Shown: positions 28,310-38,909, counted from the first letter of the stretch. The stretch is 64,000 nt of DNA from Candidatus Accumulibacter sp. ACC003 (GCF_907163085.1 NZ_CAJQTX010000001.1:124001-188000); one strand, 5' to 3'. Made by a program: numbers and translations. The notes: a model not told the origin generated them from the letters alone.

Positions 28310-28395
28310 GGGCGTCTCGGAAACCTGAGCGCGAAGTAGGCCAGGCGGTACAGGCTAGCAACGGAGACGCCGAGGTTCCTGGCGACGTCCTTGCT
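28310..28395 (-). pseudogene. resolvase C-terminal HTH remnant
   Basis: On the minus strand, about 28 codons read GSKDVARNLGVSVASLYRLA, the C-terminal helix-turn-helix of Pin/TnpR-type serine recombinases. No catalytic domain is present. It marks the left edge of the mobile region. Confidence 0.5.
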
Positions 28396-28479
28396 GCCAG
28401 CTCACGAAACTGAATAAAGCGCGTTGCAGGCCGAGCTTGTCCAGGTTGCTCTTCTTGTTCGCCAGTCGCACCGAGCCGT

Positions 28480-29547
28480 TCATTTCAGTGCCACCGACAG
28501 GTCAATGCGGACCAGATCGATCAAATCCCTGGGCAGCGTGGCAACGGGCTTCTGCAGCGCCGGAAGCGTTGCTTCGTCCGTATTCGGCAGGGCTGGGTCA
28601 GAATTTTCTGGATCATCGAGCAACTCGTCGACGTCGAGTGTGAATTCCGGTTTCCCGAGCAGTACCTCGAATTTCTGCGCACGTGACAGCAGGGTCTTGA
28701 ACCGGAATTCGTCGTAGTCGAAGGCGAGAAACGGCACTCCGATGTCGAGCCGATGAACTCGGGAATCCTGGCGATAGAGCCGGTCCGCAAGCGAACCGAC
28801 CCGGTCGAGGCGACCTGTCCGCTGCTCGAAACGTGCCGGATTCCACGGTAGATCGTGGTGAATGATCTCATCGCAATTGAGATGAAGATCGATGCCCTCT
28901 GAGCCAATCGCCGTACAGACCAGAATGTCCGGAAGCAATGGCGAATTGAACGCCGCACAGCGGCTGATCCGGGTCTCGGTCTTCACGTCGCCATGCAGTT
29001 CGGAAACGATTTCCTCATCCCGTAGGTAGACGCCCTTCCATAGGCTCTGTCGCCGAGAACTGTGGCGCTGAGGTCGCCGGATGCTGCCCTGTGCCTTATG
29101 CAAAACCCGCAGGAACTCGATCATCCGGAGCCAAGGAGAAAGCAGGCGCGTCTCGGTGGAACGGGCAAGCATGCGGGCGACGGCGGCACCCGGCCGCTCC
29201 CCATCTGCCCGCGCGACATCCTTGAGGGAATCCAGGCGCAACAGGATCTTGCGAAGGCCTTGACCAAGATCCAGCAGGAGATGTGCAAACGCCAATGGAT
29301 CGGCCGAACCGGCACTTTTGGCGAACTGTTCGCATTCGTTCCCAAGCAGATCCCACAGGGTTCGATGAAAGTCGGTGGAATCCGGGAACGGATGCCAGAT
29401 GCTCGCTCCCTCGGCAAGCTCTTCGAACGGACAGGCATCTGTAGCGTCGCTGTCGTCGTCATCCGAGTCGTCGTCAAAGGGCTCGAGTTCAGGATTGCTG
29501 TCGAGTCGCAGGTAAATCCGGAGCGCCGACTCGGAAGCCAGTAGCAA
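28480..29547 (-). pseudogene. superfamily 2 helicase C-terminal part, 5' truncated by the IS4-type element
   Basis: About 355 residues of a helicase C-terminal region. It reads PDILVCTAIGSEGIDLHLNC (motif V) and NPARFEQRTGRLDRVGSL (motif VI), as in RapA/SNF2-type and some defence-system helicases. Motifs I-III are missing. The frame runs straight into the terminal repeat of the IS4-type element at 29545-29559, so the N-terminal half has been lost. An acidic stretch (DDDSDDDDSDATD) lies near the visible N-terminus. Whether it belonged to a defence system cannot be told from the remnant. Confidence 0.65.
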
Positions 29548-29562
29548 CGGTGTCCGGCTGCC

Positions 29563-30855
29563 TCATAGGTATGCCAACAACAATGGCCGCAACTGGGCCT
29601 CGTAGAGCGCCTGCGAGGCGGGTTTGTGAAAACAGTGCTTAAAAAACCGCAGGACTTGGCGGCTCACCTTGGAGGTGTAGCGGAATACCGGGGCAGTCCA
29701 GTCGGGGCGATCGGTCCCGTCGGTCGCCGAGGTCTGGCGCCGGTCCTGCTTGCGCAAAGCCTTCTCGTCCACGATTCCGTGCTGCCCCATTCTGTAGTGC
29801 ACCAGCAGGGCCACCAAGAGGCTGGTGACAACGGCCAGGCGGACCTGATTCTCGATGGCCGCCACACTGGCGCCCCATGCCTTGGCGAGGCTGAAGTCGT
29901 TCTTCCATGTGTCGAAACATTTCTCCTCCTCCCAGCGGCGGGAGTAGAGGAAGGCGATGACGCCGGGCGCGAGGTCGAACTCGTTGGTCAGAAACTCCAC
30001 GAGATGTCCTCGTCGGCTGCGGAAGGTGATCAGGCGCCAGTGTTGGCGGGAACTGAGCAAGGTGATGCGCAGATCGTTGAGCACCCCGTCGTTGGCCGGG
30101 ACATCCTCGATCTTTAAGGGCTCGGTGGACTCGACGCACAGGCTGCTTTTCATGCGCGTGATCATGGTCACGCCCAAGCTCTTTTTCCGGTCATCCCAAA
30201 ACGTCGCGTCGATGAAAGCGCGGTCGACCAGCCACAGCGCGCCCTTGTCACGGGTCATGGCCTGCGCGGATTGGTCATAGTCGCGCAACAGAGTGATTTC
30301 GTGGCGACTGCGGGTGTCGACGTGCACGTCGGTGGGGCAACCCAGGCGCACGTCGTAGAAGCTCAACAGCGCGTGCCCCTTGGGATTGTCCGTCCCGCCC
30401 TGGCGGGGCGTACACCGCCCGTAGTGGGCGCTTTCGCTCTGATAGGTCCCATCCATTGCATACACCGGCCGTCCTTGCAGGGCTGGGAATTGCGCCAGGC
30501 GATCCGGCAGCGCGGCCCGGGCCTCGGTGAGCAACGGCGGCATCGCCGCCTCCAAGACCGTGCGGCGGCGGCGCGAGGACAGCGCGTCCGACCAGGTGGA
30601 ACGTGCCAGCGGGACGCGCTGCGCCGTCCCCGGCTCGCAATGCAGCAGCGACTGCACCTGCTCGCGCAGGGTGCGCATGCCCTGCAGGTGGCGCAGCACC
30701 CCCAGGCCGATAAAATCCGCCATGCTCAACACTCGCGATACCGCGTCGGTACCGCGCACCTGCGCCAAGGCACGAGCCATCGGCGCCAACAATTCACCCA
30801 AGACGGTTTGGTTCATGAGGCTATCCATGACCGCAGTTAATCGTTCGGTATCCAC
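29563..30855 (-). CDS. IS4-family DDE transposase
   Basis: A transposase of about 430 residues. It shows the first Asp in YAMDGTYQSESAHYG, the second in LWLVDRAFIDATFW and the YREK signature YSRRWEEEKCFDTWK. GTG 30855 is chosen because GGAG lies 6 bases upstream; the open frame extends to 30921 without homology. The frame is intact. Confidence 0.85.
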   Translation of the reverse strand: MDTERLTAVMDSLMNQTVLGELLAPMARALAQVRGTDAVSRVLSMADFIGLGVLRHLQGMRTLREQVQSLLHCEPGTAQRVPLARSTWSDALSSRRRRTVLEAAMPPLLTEARAALPDRLAQFPALQGRPVYAMDGTYQSESAHYGRCTPRQGGTDNPKGHALLSFYDVRLGCPTDVHVDTRSRHEITLLRDYDQSAQAMTRDKGALWLVDRAFIDATFWDDRKKSLGVTMITRMKSSLCVESTEPLKIEDVPANDGVLNDLRITLLSSRQHWRLITFRSRRGHLVEFLTNEFDLAPGVIAFLYSRRWEEEKCFDTWKNDFSLAKAWGASVAAIENQVRLAVVTSLLVALLVHYRMGQHGIVDEKALRKQDRRQTSATDGTDRPDWTAPVFRYTSKVSRQVLRFFKHCFHKPASQALYEAQLRPLLLAYL

Positions 30856-31086
30856 AAGACACTCCAATAAGCTGTTGTTTATACAGCCAAAATTGCGAGC
30901 ATTTTGCCAAACCTTTGTCAAGTGTTTTTCGCATTATTTTAAAAATATTTTTGCCGCCTCAATATCCGCGCCATAGAGCACGTCGATTTCGAACCTGCCG
31001 CTTTTCTATTAAATACTCAAATTATCCGCGTATAACACGACTGCGACGCCGCCTTGTGGTGGATTACCTGCTTCGGCCAAAATTCA
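30856..31086. other. IS4-type element leader
   Basis: AT-rich non-coding DNA between the transposase start and the right terminal repeat. A TTGACA (minus strand, 30921-30916) is a -35 candidate, but no convincing -10 lies at the right distance. Confidence 0.35.
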
Positions 31087-31882
31087 AGCCGGACACCGTT
31101 GGTTCTGGACTATATCGGCAAGCGTTGTCGCTTCGAGTTTCTGTTTGGTGGTCTCGTCGATTCCGTGGTCGTTCGCGTACCAGAAGCGATCGCCGTGCCG
31201 CGTACGTTGAAACTGCTCAACCAGTACCGTTCGGATGAACTCGCCGACACTGGCACCCGCGACATGATCTTCACAGAGCCCTCCGACCCAAGGGTCGACA
31301 TCATCAACGTCACTATAGACACTTGCAAGAGCTTGCTGGAGGGTCACATCGGAAGTCATGTCCGCGAAGGTTTTTTTCCGGGGCAATCCGTAGGCTTCGC
31401 GGCAGCCGTTGTACGACGGAAGGCCATGGTCTCGACCCCGCTGGATGTTAAGGGCCACCAGATCAAGGAGTTGAGAACCGACTGGATCTGGGGCGTGGAA
31501 AAGGAAGCTGCGAACGTCATCGATGATGTGGTGGTCTATCTCCTCCATACGATGGTAAGCCAGACCATCCAGTAGAGTGTCTACGCCAATACGCTTGACC
31601 TCCTCCGGTCGGAAAAACAGATCGCGAAGGAGAAGGCTACGCCCAATGCGCCCGATACCCACCACGCCGGACAACATGCTATGACCCAATCGGTAGCAGG
31701 CGGTTGAAAAGATGTTCGAAACAGAGGCATCAACAGTGTCATCGTAGCCCTTGTAGGGTCCGAGGGCATCCGGCCCCAGGATGGATGGCAGGGTGGATTT
31801 GTCCTCTCAGGCAACGCACGGGCAATCAAGCAGTTAGTTCTTCCCCCTGGACATCTGCGCCGGAAGTCCGTATAAATGGCGC

Positions 31883-32956
31883 ATGGAAAGCGTTCTTGGT
31901 GCATTGCGTGTTCGCTTGGTGGGCAAGAGCGAAGAGGCTCGCTATCGGGAGTTGATGGCAGAGCATCACTACCTGGGCGACCTGGCGAAGATCGGGCACA
32001 CGCTTTGGTACGTGGCCACCTACGGCGAAAAGTGGACGGCCCTGCTGAGTTTCTCTGCGGCGGCCTGGAAATGCGGCGTTCGTGACCGCTGGATCGGCTG
32101 GGACTATCGGCATCAGTACGATCGCTTGGGCCTGGTCGCCAACAACAGTCGCTTTCTGATCCTTCCCGATTGGCATTACCCCAATCTCGGCTCCAAGGTG
32201 CTCTCGCTGTGCGAGCGACGGGTCGCCGAGGATTGGCAGGCGCATTTCGGGAAGCCGCTGTTACTGCTGGAGACCTTTGTGGACCCCTCGCGCTTCCAGG
32301 GGACCGTCTATCGCGCCGCGAACTGGACGCCTCTGGGGCTGACGCAAGGCTTTCGCCGCACCCGAGAAGGCTACAGCGCCCACCCGACGTCGCCCAAAGT
32401 TGTCTTTGTTCGCCCCTTGCAGGCGGACGCTCGCGGCCAACTTTCCCGCTCGATACTCAACCCCCGCTATCGCACAGGAGCGCCCAGGATGATGCTCACC
32501 GCCGAACAGATGCGCACGCTTCCCGATTTCTTTGCCGGCATCGCCGACCCGCGGCGCGCGCAAGGAAGGCGTCACCCCCTTCCTGCCGTTCTGGCCATCG
32601 CCACGGCGGCGGTCTTGTGCGGAATGCGGGGCTACAAAGCCATCGCCGGGTGGGCCAAAGACCTCACACCGAAAGCACGCGAGCGTTTCCGCTGTCGTCG
32701 CGAGAAGGGCGTTTACCGCGTACCCAGCGAGTTCATCATTCGTGACGTCCTGATCCGTGTCGATCCCATGGCGCTCGATCAAGCGTGTCAGCAGTGGAAC
32801 AAGGCCTATGCTCAAGACGACCCCAGTCTGGCGGTCGACGGCAAGACCATGCGCAATGCCCATGACGAGCACGGTCAGCAAGCACACATCATGAGCGTGG
32901 TCGGGCATCAGACCGGCGTGTGTCACACCCAAAAAAAGTCGGCACCTTGCCCGTAA
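31883..32956 (+). CDS. DUF4338 (DruA-like) domain plus N-terminal half of ISAs1 transposase (zero-frame product)
   Basis: 357 residues in the zero frame. Residues about 1-190 form a DUF4338 domain, the family that includes Druantia DruA: AEHHYLGDLAKIGHTLWYVA, WIGWDYRHQYDRLGLVANNS, FGKPLLLLETFVDPSRFQGT, FVRPLQADAR. From about residue 200 an ISAs1/H-repeat transposase begins (MLTAEQMRTLPDFFAGIADPR), with the first catalytic Asp in LAVDGKTMRNA. The frame terminates shortly after the heptamer A-AAA-AAG at 32931-32938; a -1 slip there joins it to the C-terminal half. The domain order suggests a self-contained nuclease-like partner of the transposase. Confidence 0.78.
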   Translation: MESVLGALRVRLVGKSEEARYRELMAEHHYLGDLAKIGHTLWYVATYGEKWTALLSFSAAAWKCGVRDRWIGWDYRHQYDRLGLVANNSRFLILPDWHYPNLGSKVLSLCERRVAEDWQAHFGKPLLLLETFVDPSRFQGTVYRAANWTPLGLTQGFRRTREGYSAHPTSPKVVFVRPLQADARGQLSRSILNPRYRTGAPRMMLTAEQMRTLPDFFAGIADPRRAQGRRHPLPAVLAIATAAVLCGMRGYKAIAGWAKDLTPKARERFRCRREKGVYRVPSEFIIRDVLIRVDPMALDQACQQWNKAYAQDDPSLAVDGKTMRNAHDEHGQQAHIMSVVGHQTGVCHTQKKSAPCP

Positions 32957-33669
32957 ATGGCGGGGACGAGCTCAAGCAGACCAATGAAATCGGGATGTTC
33001 ATACCCCTGCTCGATGCGATCGATATTCAGGGCAAGGACATCACCGCCGACGCGCTACTGACACAGCGCAAGCTGGCGACCTACCTGGTGGAGCGCAAGG
33101 CGCACTATCACTTCACGGTCAAAGGCAATCAGCCAACACTGCAAGCCGATATCGCGCTCCTCTTCCAGGATCGGAAGGGGGCAGACTTCGTGGCGGTTTC
33201 GCCACCTGACCATGGTCGGATCGAGACTCGGCGTATTTGGTGCAGCAATGCCCTCAACGCCTATCTCGACTTCCCGTATGTCGGCCAGGTGTTCTTGATC
33301 GAGCGCGAAGTGCTGCACAAGAAGAGCGGCAAGCGGACGCACGAAATCGCTCTCGGGATCACCAGTCGCCCTCCAGAACAGGCCAGCCCACAGCAAATCC
33401 TCGCCATCAATCGCGGCCATTGGTCGATAGAGAACCGCTGTCACTACGTCATCGACTGGAACTACGACGAGGACCGTAGCCGTATTCGGACTGGTTACGG
33501 ACCCGAGAACATGTCACGCCTGCGCCGCTTTGCCGTCGGAATCCTGCACCACTTCTCCGACGGCAAAACCAGCATTTCCGAAAAAATGCGCCACCTCAAC
33601 CGCAACATCCGATTGGTCTTCGACTACCTGCGCATGACCAAAAATTCTACAGGCCACGTATCACCTTGA
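32938..33669 (+). CDS. ISAs1 transposase C-terminal half (reached by -1 frameshift)
   Basis: About 243 residues carrying the rest of the transposase: VGTLPVNGGDELKQTNEIGM, the second catalytic Asp in ITADALLTQRKLATYLV, and the Glu in INRGHWSIENRCHYVIDW. It has no good start codon or ribosome site of its own, and homology is continuous with the upstream frame across the A7 run. This is either programmed frameshifting or a fixed indel. Confidence 0.75.
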   Translation, partial: VGTLPVNGGDELKQTNEIGMFIPLLDAIDIQGKDITADALLTQRKLATYLVERKAHYHFTVKGNQPTLQADIALLFQDRKGADFVAVSPPDHGRIETRRIWCSNALNAYLDFPYVGQVFLIEREVLHKKSGKRTHEIALGITSRPPEQASPQQILAINRGHWSIENRCHYVIDWNYDEDRSRIRTGYGPENMSRLRRFAVGILHHFSDGKTSISEKMRHLNRNIRLVFDYLRMTKNSTGHVSP

Positions 33670-34498
33670 TCCCGGCACGAGAACAAATTTACCGTGGGAT
33701 GGATGGCAAAAACTCTTGGTAAGTGATTATCTGCATCAAGGCGCAAACTTCTCTGCGCGCCCGCTGGTAGATATCCTCGCCGCTTATCCCAGGGTTTGCC
33801 GCCTTAATCGCATCGCACCGGCGGTTGTGTTCGCGAACAAACAGGGTGTGCATCGCGGACAGAACCGCATGCTCGTTGGCTCGAACGTCACCTGCTAGAA
33901 ACAATTCAGATGCAACTGTTTGTTGCGGTAGGGCCGCGTTAGGAAGCCCGGCAGCGTTGTAGGGAAGGAGATCACCATTGGGGTCGGGGGTTACCGCAAG
34001 CCGCCCGGTGTCGTCCTTGGCGCGCAGCATTGTGGCGCGTTTTTCATCAGATCCGTAGACGTTGGAGGCGTCAATGTAGGAGGTAATTTGGTTGATCTGC
34101 TGACGTGGGTTGTCGAGGTCGGTGCCCGTACCCTTGACAAAGTTGGAGCGCTTGAACGGAATGCTGGCGTCAGGAAGTACAGGGTCGTCGGGCGGCGTCC
34201 GAAGTTCCACCGCCTCCTGCATTGGCTCCGTGAGATCCAGCTCGTGATCGAGGAACTGGCCCCATGCCCAAGTAAAGTTGGAAAGATCAGCAGCGCTGAG
34301 CACGGACTTGCTGTGGCGATGAATCGCGTTGCTCACCTTGCGAGGGTGAGATGGTGAACCATCGCCTCGTTTGGCGATGGTTGAGATTCCGTCTTCGTAG
34401 GCACTCTTTGCGACGCGCCGCAGGGGTGTGCCTGCCGCGCCCCACTCGGGGTGCGAAGCGTTGTTGCCCTTGCCATCAATGCTTCGGTATTCAGCCAT

Positions 34499-35200
34499 TA
34501 GTCCATCCTCACAAGAAATAGAAACGCAAGTCATTATTTTTGGAGCGCCTGACCGGCGCGGGCTTAAGACGCTCACTAGTTCCACGCAGCTTTTCTTCGT
34601 TGGACAACAGCCTCGCATTAGAAAGATTGGCAGTCCAAACACTTTCCCATGGACATAGAAGGAAGGCAAGACGTATGCCAAGTCATGGCGCGTCTTTAAT
34701 CACAGGTATTTCCTGGCTTTCTTAAATGGGATGACGGTCTCCGGTAGAAAAGTGGGTCTGTAATGACCCACAGCCGCACACATTGCCGCGATGTGTATCG
34801 CACTCGTCGCATACTCGGCTCGTGCTTATGTTGTTGGCCAGGACAGGGGGCTAGGGACCATCCCGGGCGCGCCGAACACGTCGGGTCAGATTCGACCCGG
34901 GTGGGTCGGGCGTGCCCCAAAAAGGATAGAGAATCCATAAAATTGGTCCCTTATGACTCAATTTTTCACGTTCTGTGATCAGACTTTGTTACGCACGTGC
35001 GGCTGCTAGGGCGGGCACGATGGTCTTCGGTGATGCGGCAAGCGGCGGCAATGGCGCTGCGGCCAAGCCTGGTGAGGTAATAGCGGTAACTAGGCCCAGT
35101 GGGAGCGAAGCTGCAATTTGAGGCCATATAAGCCGCGGCTGATATTCTCGTCATTGTTTCGTCCACCCGCTATCTCTATAATCCGTCCAAATCGACCCCG
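34499..35200. other. gene-free region between peroxidase and Tn3-type tnpA
   Basis: About 700 bp without a supported gene. It holds a perfect 7-bp hairpin (GTGGGTC-TGTAAT-GACCCAC, 34752-34771), which may be a terminator, and the promoter described at 35154-35182. Confidence 0.4.
35154..35182 (+). promoter_or_regulatory. strong sigma-70-like promoter for tnpA
   Basis: TTGTTT (35154-35159), a 17-bp spacer and a perfect TATAAT (35177-35182). The -10 ends 18 bp before the tnpA ATG at 35201, implying a very short leader. Confidence 0.55.
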
Positions 35201-38128
35201 ATGGAACTTCCCTTGGTGCAATCGTGGACTGATATCGACTTGCAAGAACAATGGGCACTGAACGCTGACGAGCTCGCCCTGCTACCCGGCATGACCAACA
35301 CGGGACGCCTTGCCTTCGCGGTTCAACTAAAGTTCATGGAAATCCATGGCCGCTTTCCGGAACGTCATGATGAGATTGATCCGGCCGTGCTTGATTGGCT
35401 CGCGACTCAAGTCGGTAGCGGTAGTGTCACCGATGGTTTCGTAGCCTTCGAACTCGATGGCCGCCAAGGACGCCGGCAGCGCCGTACCATTCGTGGGATA
35501 TTGGGAATCCGTCCCACGACGGGCGGCGACCGTCAGCGCCTGAGCGATTGGCTGGCCAACGACGTGCTGCCGTTCGATCCGCAGGCCCGCCACGGCCGCG
35601 ATCTCGCGCTGGAATGGTGCAAAGCGCAGCACTTTGAACCTCCGGCGCTCGAGCACCTCGATCGCGTCATCCGCTCGACAGTCCATGGTTTCGAGACGCG
35701 GCAGTAGGAAGCTATCCATAGGCGCCTGTCCGCTGCCAGCAAGGCTGCAATCGACCGGCTCCTGGCAAGCGAAGAGCCCGACGCCAGCAACGATAGCGAA
35801 GAGGTATCGGTCACCCCCGTCTCCGCATCGACGTTCTCACAACTGAAGGCCGATCTCGGCAAGGCCAGCCGCGACAACCTCCTGGCCGGCATCGCCCGGC
35901 GCCAATCTATCGACGCTATCGGCCTGGTCGCCGACGTGTTCAAGGGCGTGCCCGCCAAATTCATCGACCAATTCCGTCAGCGCTGCGCCACCGAATCGAT
36001 CCGCGAGTTGCGTCGCCATCCGGCGTCGATTCGCTACAGCATGGTTGCTATGTTCTGCTGGCGCCGCCGGCAGCAATTGACCGACGCGCTGGTTGACATG
36101 CTGCTGCAGCTCATCCACAGCATTAGCACGCGCGCCGAGAAGAAGATCGACAAGAAGCAGTTCGCCGCCTTCAAGAAGGTGCGCGGCAAGGCGCGACTAC
36201 TGTTCAAACTGGCCGAGGCGACGGTGGACCAGCCGGAAGGCGTGATCAAGGACGTGGTCTACCCGGTGGTCAGCCAGAATACGCTAAAGGAGCTGGTGTC
36301 AGAGTTCGAAGCCATGGGCTTGGACTTCGAGCGCGAGGTGCAGGAGACGATGCGCTCGTCCTACGGCCGCCACTACCGCAGCATGCTCGCACCCGTGTTG
36401 GATGCGCTCACATTTCCCTCCAACAATACGGTGCACCGGCCTGTGATCGATGCGCTCGCCGTCCTGCAGGCGAATCGCGACAGCAAGCGAATACTACGAG
36501 GCGGACGAAGTGCCGCTCGAAGGCGTGGTGCCGAAGAAGTGGCGTCACATCGTCATTGATACCGCCAAGGACGGCGCCGAGCGCGTCAACCGCATCGACT
36601 ACGAAGTCTGCGTGCTGCAGGCATTACGCAAGCGCCTGCGTGCCAAGGAAATCTGGGTCGAAGGCGCGGACCGCTACCGCGACCCAGAACAGGATCTGCC
36701 CGCCGATTTCGACGAGAAGCGCGACACCTACTATGACATGCTCAAGGTGCGGAAGGACGCCCAGGTGTTCATCGAGCAGGTCAAGACCGCCATGCGCCAG
36801 TGGCTCAAAACCTTCAACGACAGCCTGCCGAGCAATCCCAAGGTCAAGCTGCGCAAGCAGGGCAAGAACATCATCCACTTGTCGCCCTATACCGCGCAAA
36901 CCGAGCCGCCCAACACCGCCGCGCTCAAGCGCGAAATCGGCCGGCGCTGGTCCGACGTCGAGCTGATCGACATCGTCAAGGAGGTCGACCTGCGCCTCAA
37001 CTTCACGTCGGCCTTCCGCACCGCCGCTAGCCGCGAAGTGCTAGACCCGCCCGTACTGCAACGGCGCCTGCTGCTGTGCCTGTTCGGCATCGGCACCAAT
37101 GTCGGCCTCAAGCGCGTGGCCAGCCAGCAACCGGGCGTCACCTTCGACGAGCTGCGCTATGTGAAGCGCCGATTCGTCAACAAGGAGGCGCTGCGCGCGG
37201 CCGTCGCCGAGATCGTCAACGGCACCTTCCGCATCCGCCAAGCCGCGATCTGGGGCGACGCCACCACCTCGTGCGCCTCCGACTCCAAGCAGTTCGGTGC
37301 CTACGACCAGAACCTGATGACGGAATGGCACGCGCGCTACGGCGGGCGCGGCATCATGATTTACTGGCACGTCGACCAGAACTCGACCTGCATTTACTCG
37401 CAGATCAAGCGTTGCTCATCGTCCGAAGTCGCGGCGATGATGGAAGGCGTGCTGCGCCACTGCACGACCATGGAGATCGAGCAACAGTACGTCGATACCC
37501 ACGGGCAGAGCGAAGTCGCGTTCGCCTTCAGCTACATCCTGGGCTTCGACCTGCTGCCGCGCTTCAAGCTGATCGCCCGCCAGAAGCTGTCCATGGTCGA
37601 TGCCGATGACGCCAAGCAGTTCGCGAACCTGGAACCGATCCTGGTGCGCGCCATCAAGTGGGATCTGATCGCGCAGCAGTACGACGAGATTATCAAGTAC
37701 ACCACCGCCTTGCGGTTGGGCACTGCGGATTCGGAGGCCATCCTGCGCCGCTTCAGCCGTGCCGACCCGGTGCACCCGACCTATCAGGCGCTGGCCGAGT
37801 TGGGTAAGGCGATCAAGACCCTCTTCCTCTGCCGCTACCTGCACGAGGAATCGCTGCGCCGCGAAATCCACGAAGGCTTGAACGTGGTCGAGAACTAAAA
37901 CAGCGCGAACAGCTTCATCTTCTACGGAGAGAAGAGCGAGATCGCCACCAACCGCGTCGAGGACCAGGAACTAGCGATGCTGTCACTGCACCTGCTGCAA
38001 GCCTGCCTGGTGTACGTGAACACGCTGTTCATCCAGGAGGTACTGGCCGAGCCGGTGTGGCGCGAGCGCATGACGGCCGACGACTGGCGAGCGCTGTCGC
38101 CGCTGATCTATCACCACGTCAATCCGTA
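35201..38128 (+). pseudogene. tnpA: Tn3-family transposase tnpA, degenerate and 3' truncated
   Basis: Tn3-type transposase with DUF4158 at the N-terminus (WALNADELALLPGMTNTGR). The C-terminal DDE domain shows [34 protein letters not shown] and [17 protein letters not shown]. It carries three lesions: an in-frame TAG at 35705-35707 after FETRQ, a frameshift near 36488 between NRDSK and YYEADEVP, and an in-frame TAA at 37896-37898 in [14 protein letters not shown]. The gene stops at HHVNPY exactly where the 25-bp Tn402-type repeat begins (38129). It is inactive unless suppressed. Confidence 0.85.
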
Positions 38129-38159
38129 TGTCGTTTTCAGAAGGCGATTGCACGAAATG

Positions 38160-38726
38160 TCAGGAGTCGGCTGCACTGGCCGATTGCAGGGCGGCATACA
38201 GCGCCGTCTTGCTCACCTTGAGCCGCGTTGCAGCCTCGCGGACGTTCAGCCCGTTGGCGATGTGATCCTGCGCCCGCTGCAACTTGTCGGCGGTAACGAC
38301 CGGCTTGCGTCCACCTTTTCGCCCGCGAGCGGCGGCAGCGGTCAACCCGGCCTTGGTGCGCTCGCGGATCAAGTCGCGCTCGAACTGGCCCAATGCGCCG
38401 AACACATGGAAGATGAGCCGCCCGCCCGGCGTCGTGGTGTCGATGGCCTCAGTCAGCGAACGGAATCCAACGCCACGCGCTTCCAGTGCGGCTATCGTAT
38501 CGATCAGATGAGGCAGGGAGCGCCCGAGCCGATCCAGCCGCCAAACGGCCAGCACGTCGCCGTCGCGCAGATAGGCCAGCGCCTCAGCCAAGCCGGGACG
38601 GTCGGCCTTGGCCCCGGAAACCGTGTCCTCGAAAATGCGCTCGCAGCCCGCCTTGTTCAGCGCGTCCGTCTGCAAAGCGGTGTCTTGTTCCGCAGTCGAT
38701 ACCCGCGCATAGCCGATCAGTGCCAT
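38160..38726 (-). CDS. serine resolvase (TnpR/TniR type)
   Basis: A 188-residue serine recombinase. The catalytic Ser is in [12 protein letters not shown]; further landmarks are [41 protein letters not shown] and a C-terminal HTH ([20 protein letters not shown]). The frame is intact. The intergenic DNA upstream (38727-38909) carries candidate res subsites. Confidence 0.92.
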   Translation of the reverse strand: MALIGYARVSTAEQDTALQTDALNKAGCERIFEDTVSGAKADRPGLAEALAYLRDGDVLAVWRLDRLGRSLPHLIDTIAALEARGVGFRSLTEAIDTTTPGGRLIFHVFGALGQFERDLIRERTKAGLTAAAARGRKGGRKPVVTADKLQRAQDHIANGLNVREAATRLKVSKTALYAALQSASAADS

Positions 38727-38766
38727 TGTCAGCCCTTTTGTCCGTCATTGCGTCCGCCTATCTTAA

Positions 38767-38803
38767 TGTCCGACAACCCATTAAACAAGTGTTTTGTCGG
38801 ACA
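38767..38803. promoter_or_regulatory. candidate res crossover subsite
   Basis: TGTCCGACAA and its exact complement TTGTCGGACA flank an AT-rich 17-bp centre, 41 bp upstream of the resolvase start. Related motifs (TTGTCCGTCA near 38741 and TTTGACGGACATTGAC near 38831) could be accessory subsites. Layout and spacing fit a resolvase recombination site that also serves as promoter. Confidence 0.5.
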
Positions 38804-38909
38804 CTGTCCGGCTTGGCCGCCTAATGATCGTTTGACGGACATTGACTGTAAGGCAGTTTTGCATTACGCTGCAAAGCGTCAACCTACGAGATTGCGAGGG
38901 CACAGCACC

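Larger units (their letters stand above)
29545..31101 (-). mobile_element. IS4-type insertion sequence
   Basis: A 1557-bp element bounded by perfect 15-bp inverted repeats: CAACGGTGTCCGGCT at 29545-29559 and its complement at 31087-31101. It contains one intact transposase. The flanks show no matching target duplication and belong to two unrelated truncated genes (helicase and peroxidase), so a deletion or rearrangement has happened at one end. Confidence 0.75.
31789..33696 (+). mobile_element. ISAs1-type element with DUF4338-transposase gene
   Basis: A 1908-bp element inserted in the peroxidase gene. Target duplication GGATGGATGG is at 31779-31788 and 33697-33706. The ends are imperfect inverted repeats: left CAGGGTGGATTTGTCCTC; right, read inward, CACGGTAAATTTGTTCTC. 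It carries one coding unit in two frames. Confidence 0.85.
31102..34498 (-). pseudogene. animal-type heme peroxidase, interrupted by ISAs1-type element and 3' truncated
   Basis: A heme peroxidase of the animal/peroxidasin-like family in two pieces. The N-terminal part (34498 to about 33707) starts MAEYRSIDGKGNNASHPEWG, with GAGG upstream; it shows the distal-His region WGQFLDHELDLT and the proximal-His region AMHTLFVREHNRRCD. The C-terminal part (about 31788 to 31102) reads LPSILGPDALGPYKGYD and IQRGRDHGLPSYN. Removing the inserted element and one copy of its 10-bp target duplication restores the frame as EFLPSILGPDALG. The 3' end is cut by the IS4-type element right after LADIVQN. No signal peptide is seen, as for several bacterial members. 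Confidence 0.82.

Noticed and set aside
28480-29547. Intact anti-phage helicase gene
   Set aside because: Motifs I-III are missing and the frame begins at the IS4-type terminal repeat; it is a truncated remnant.
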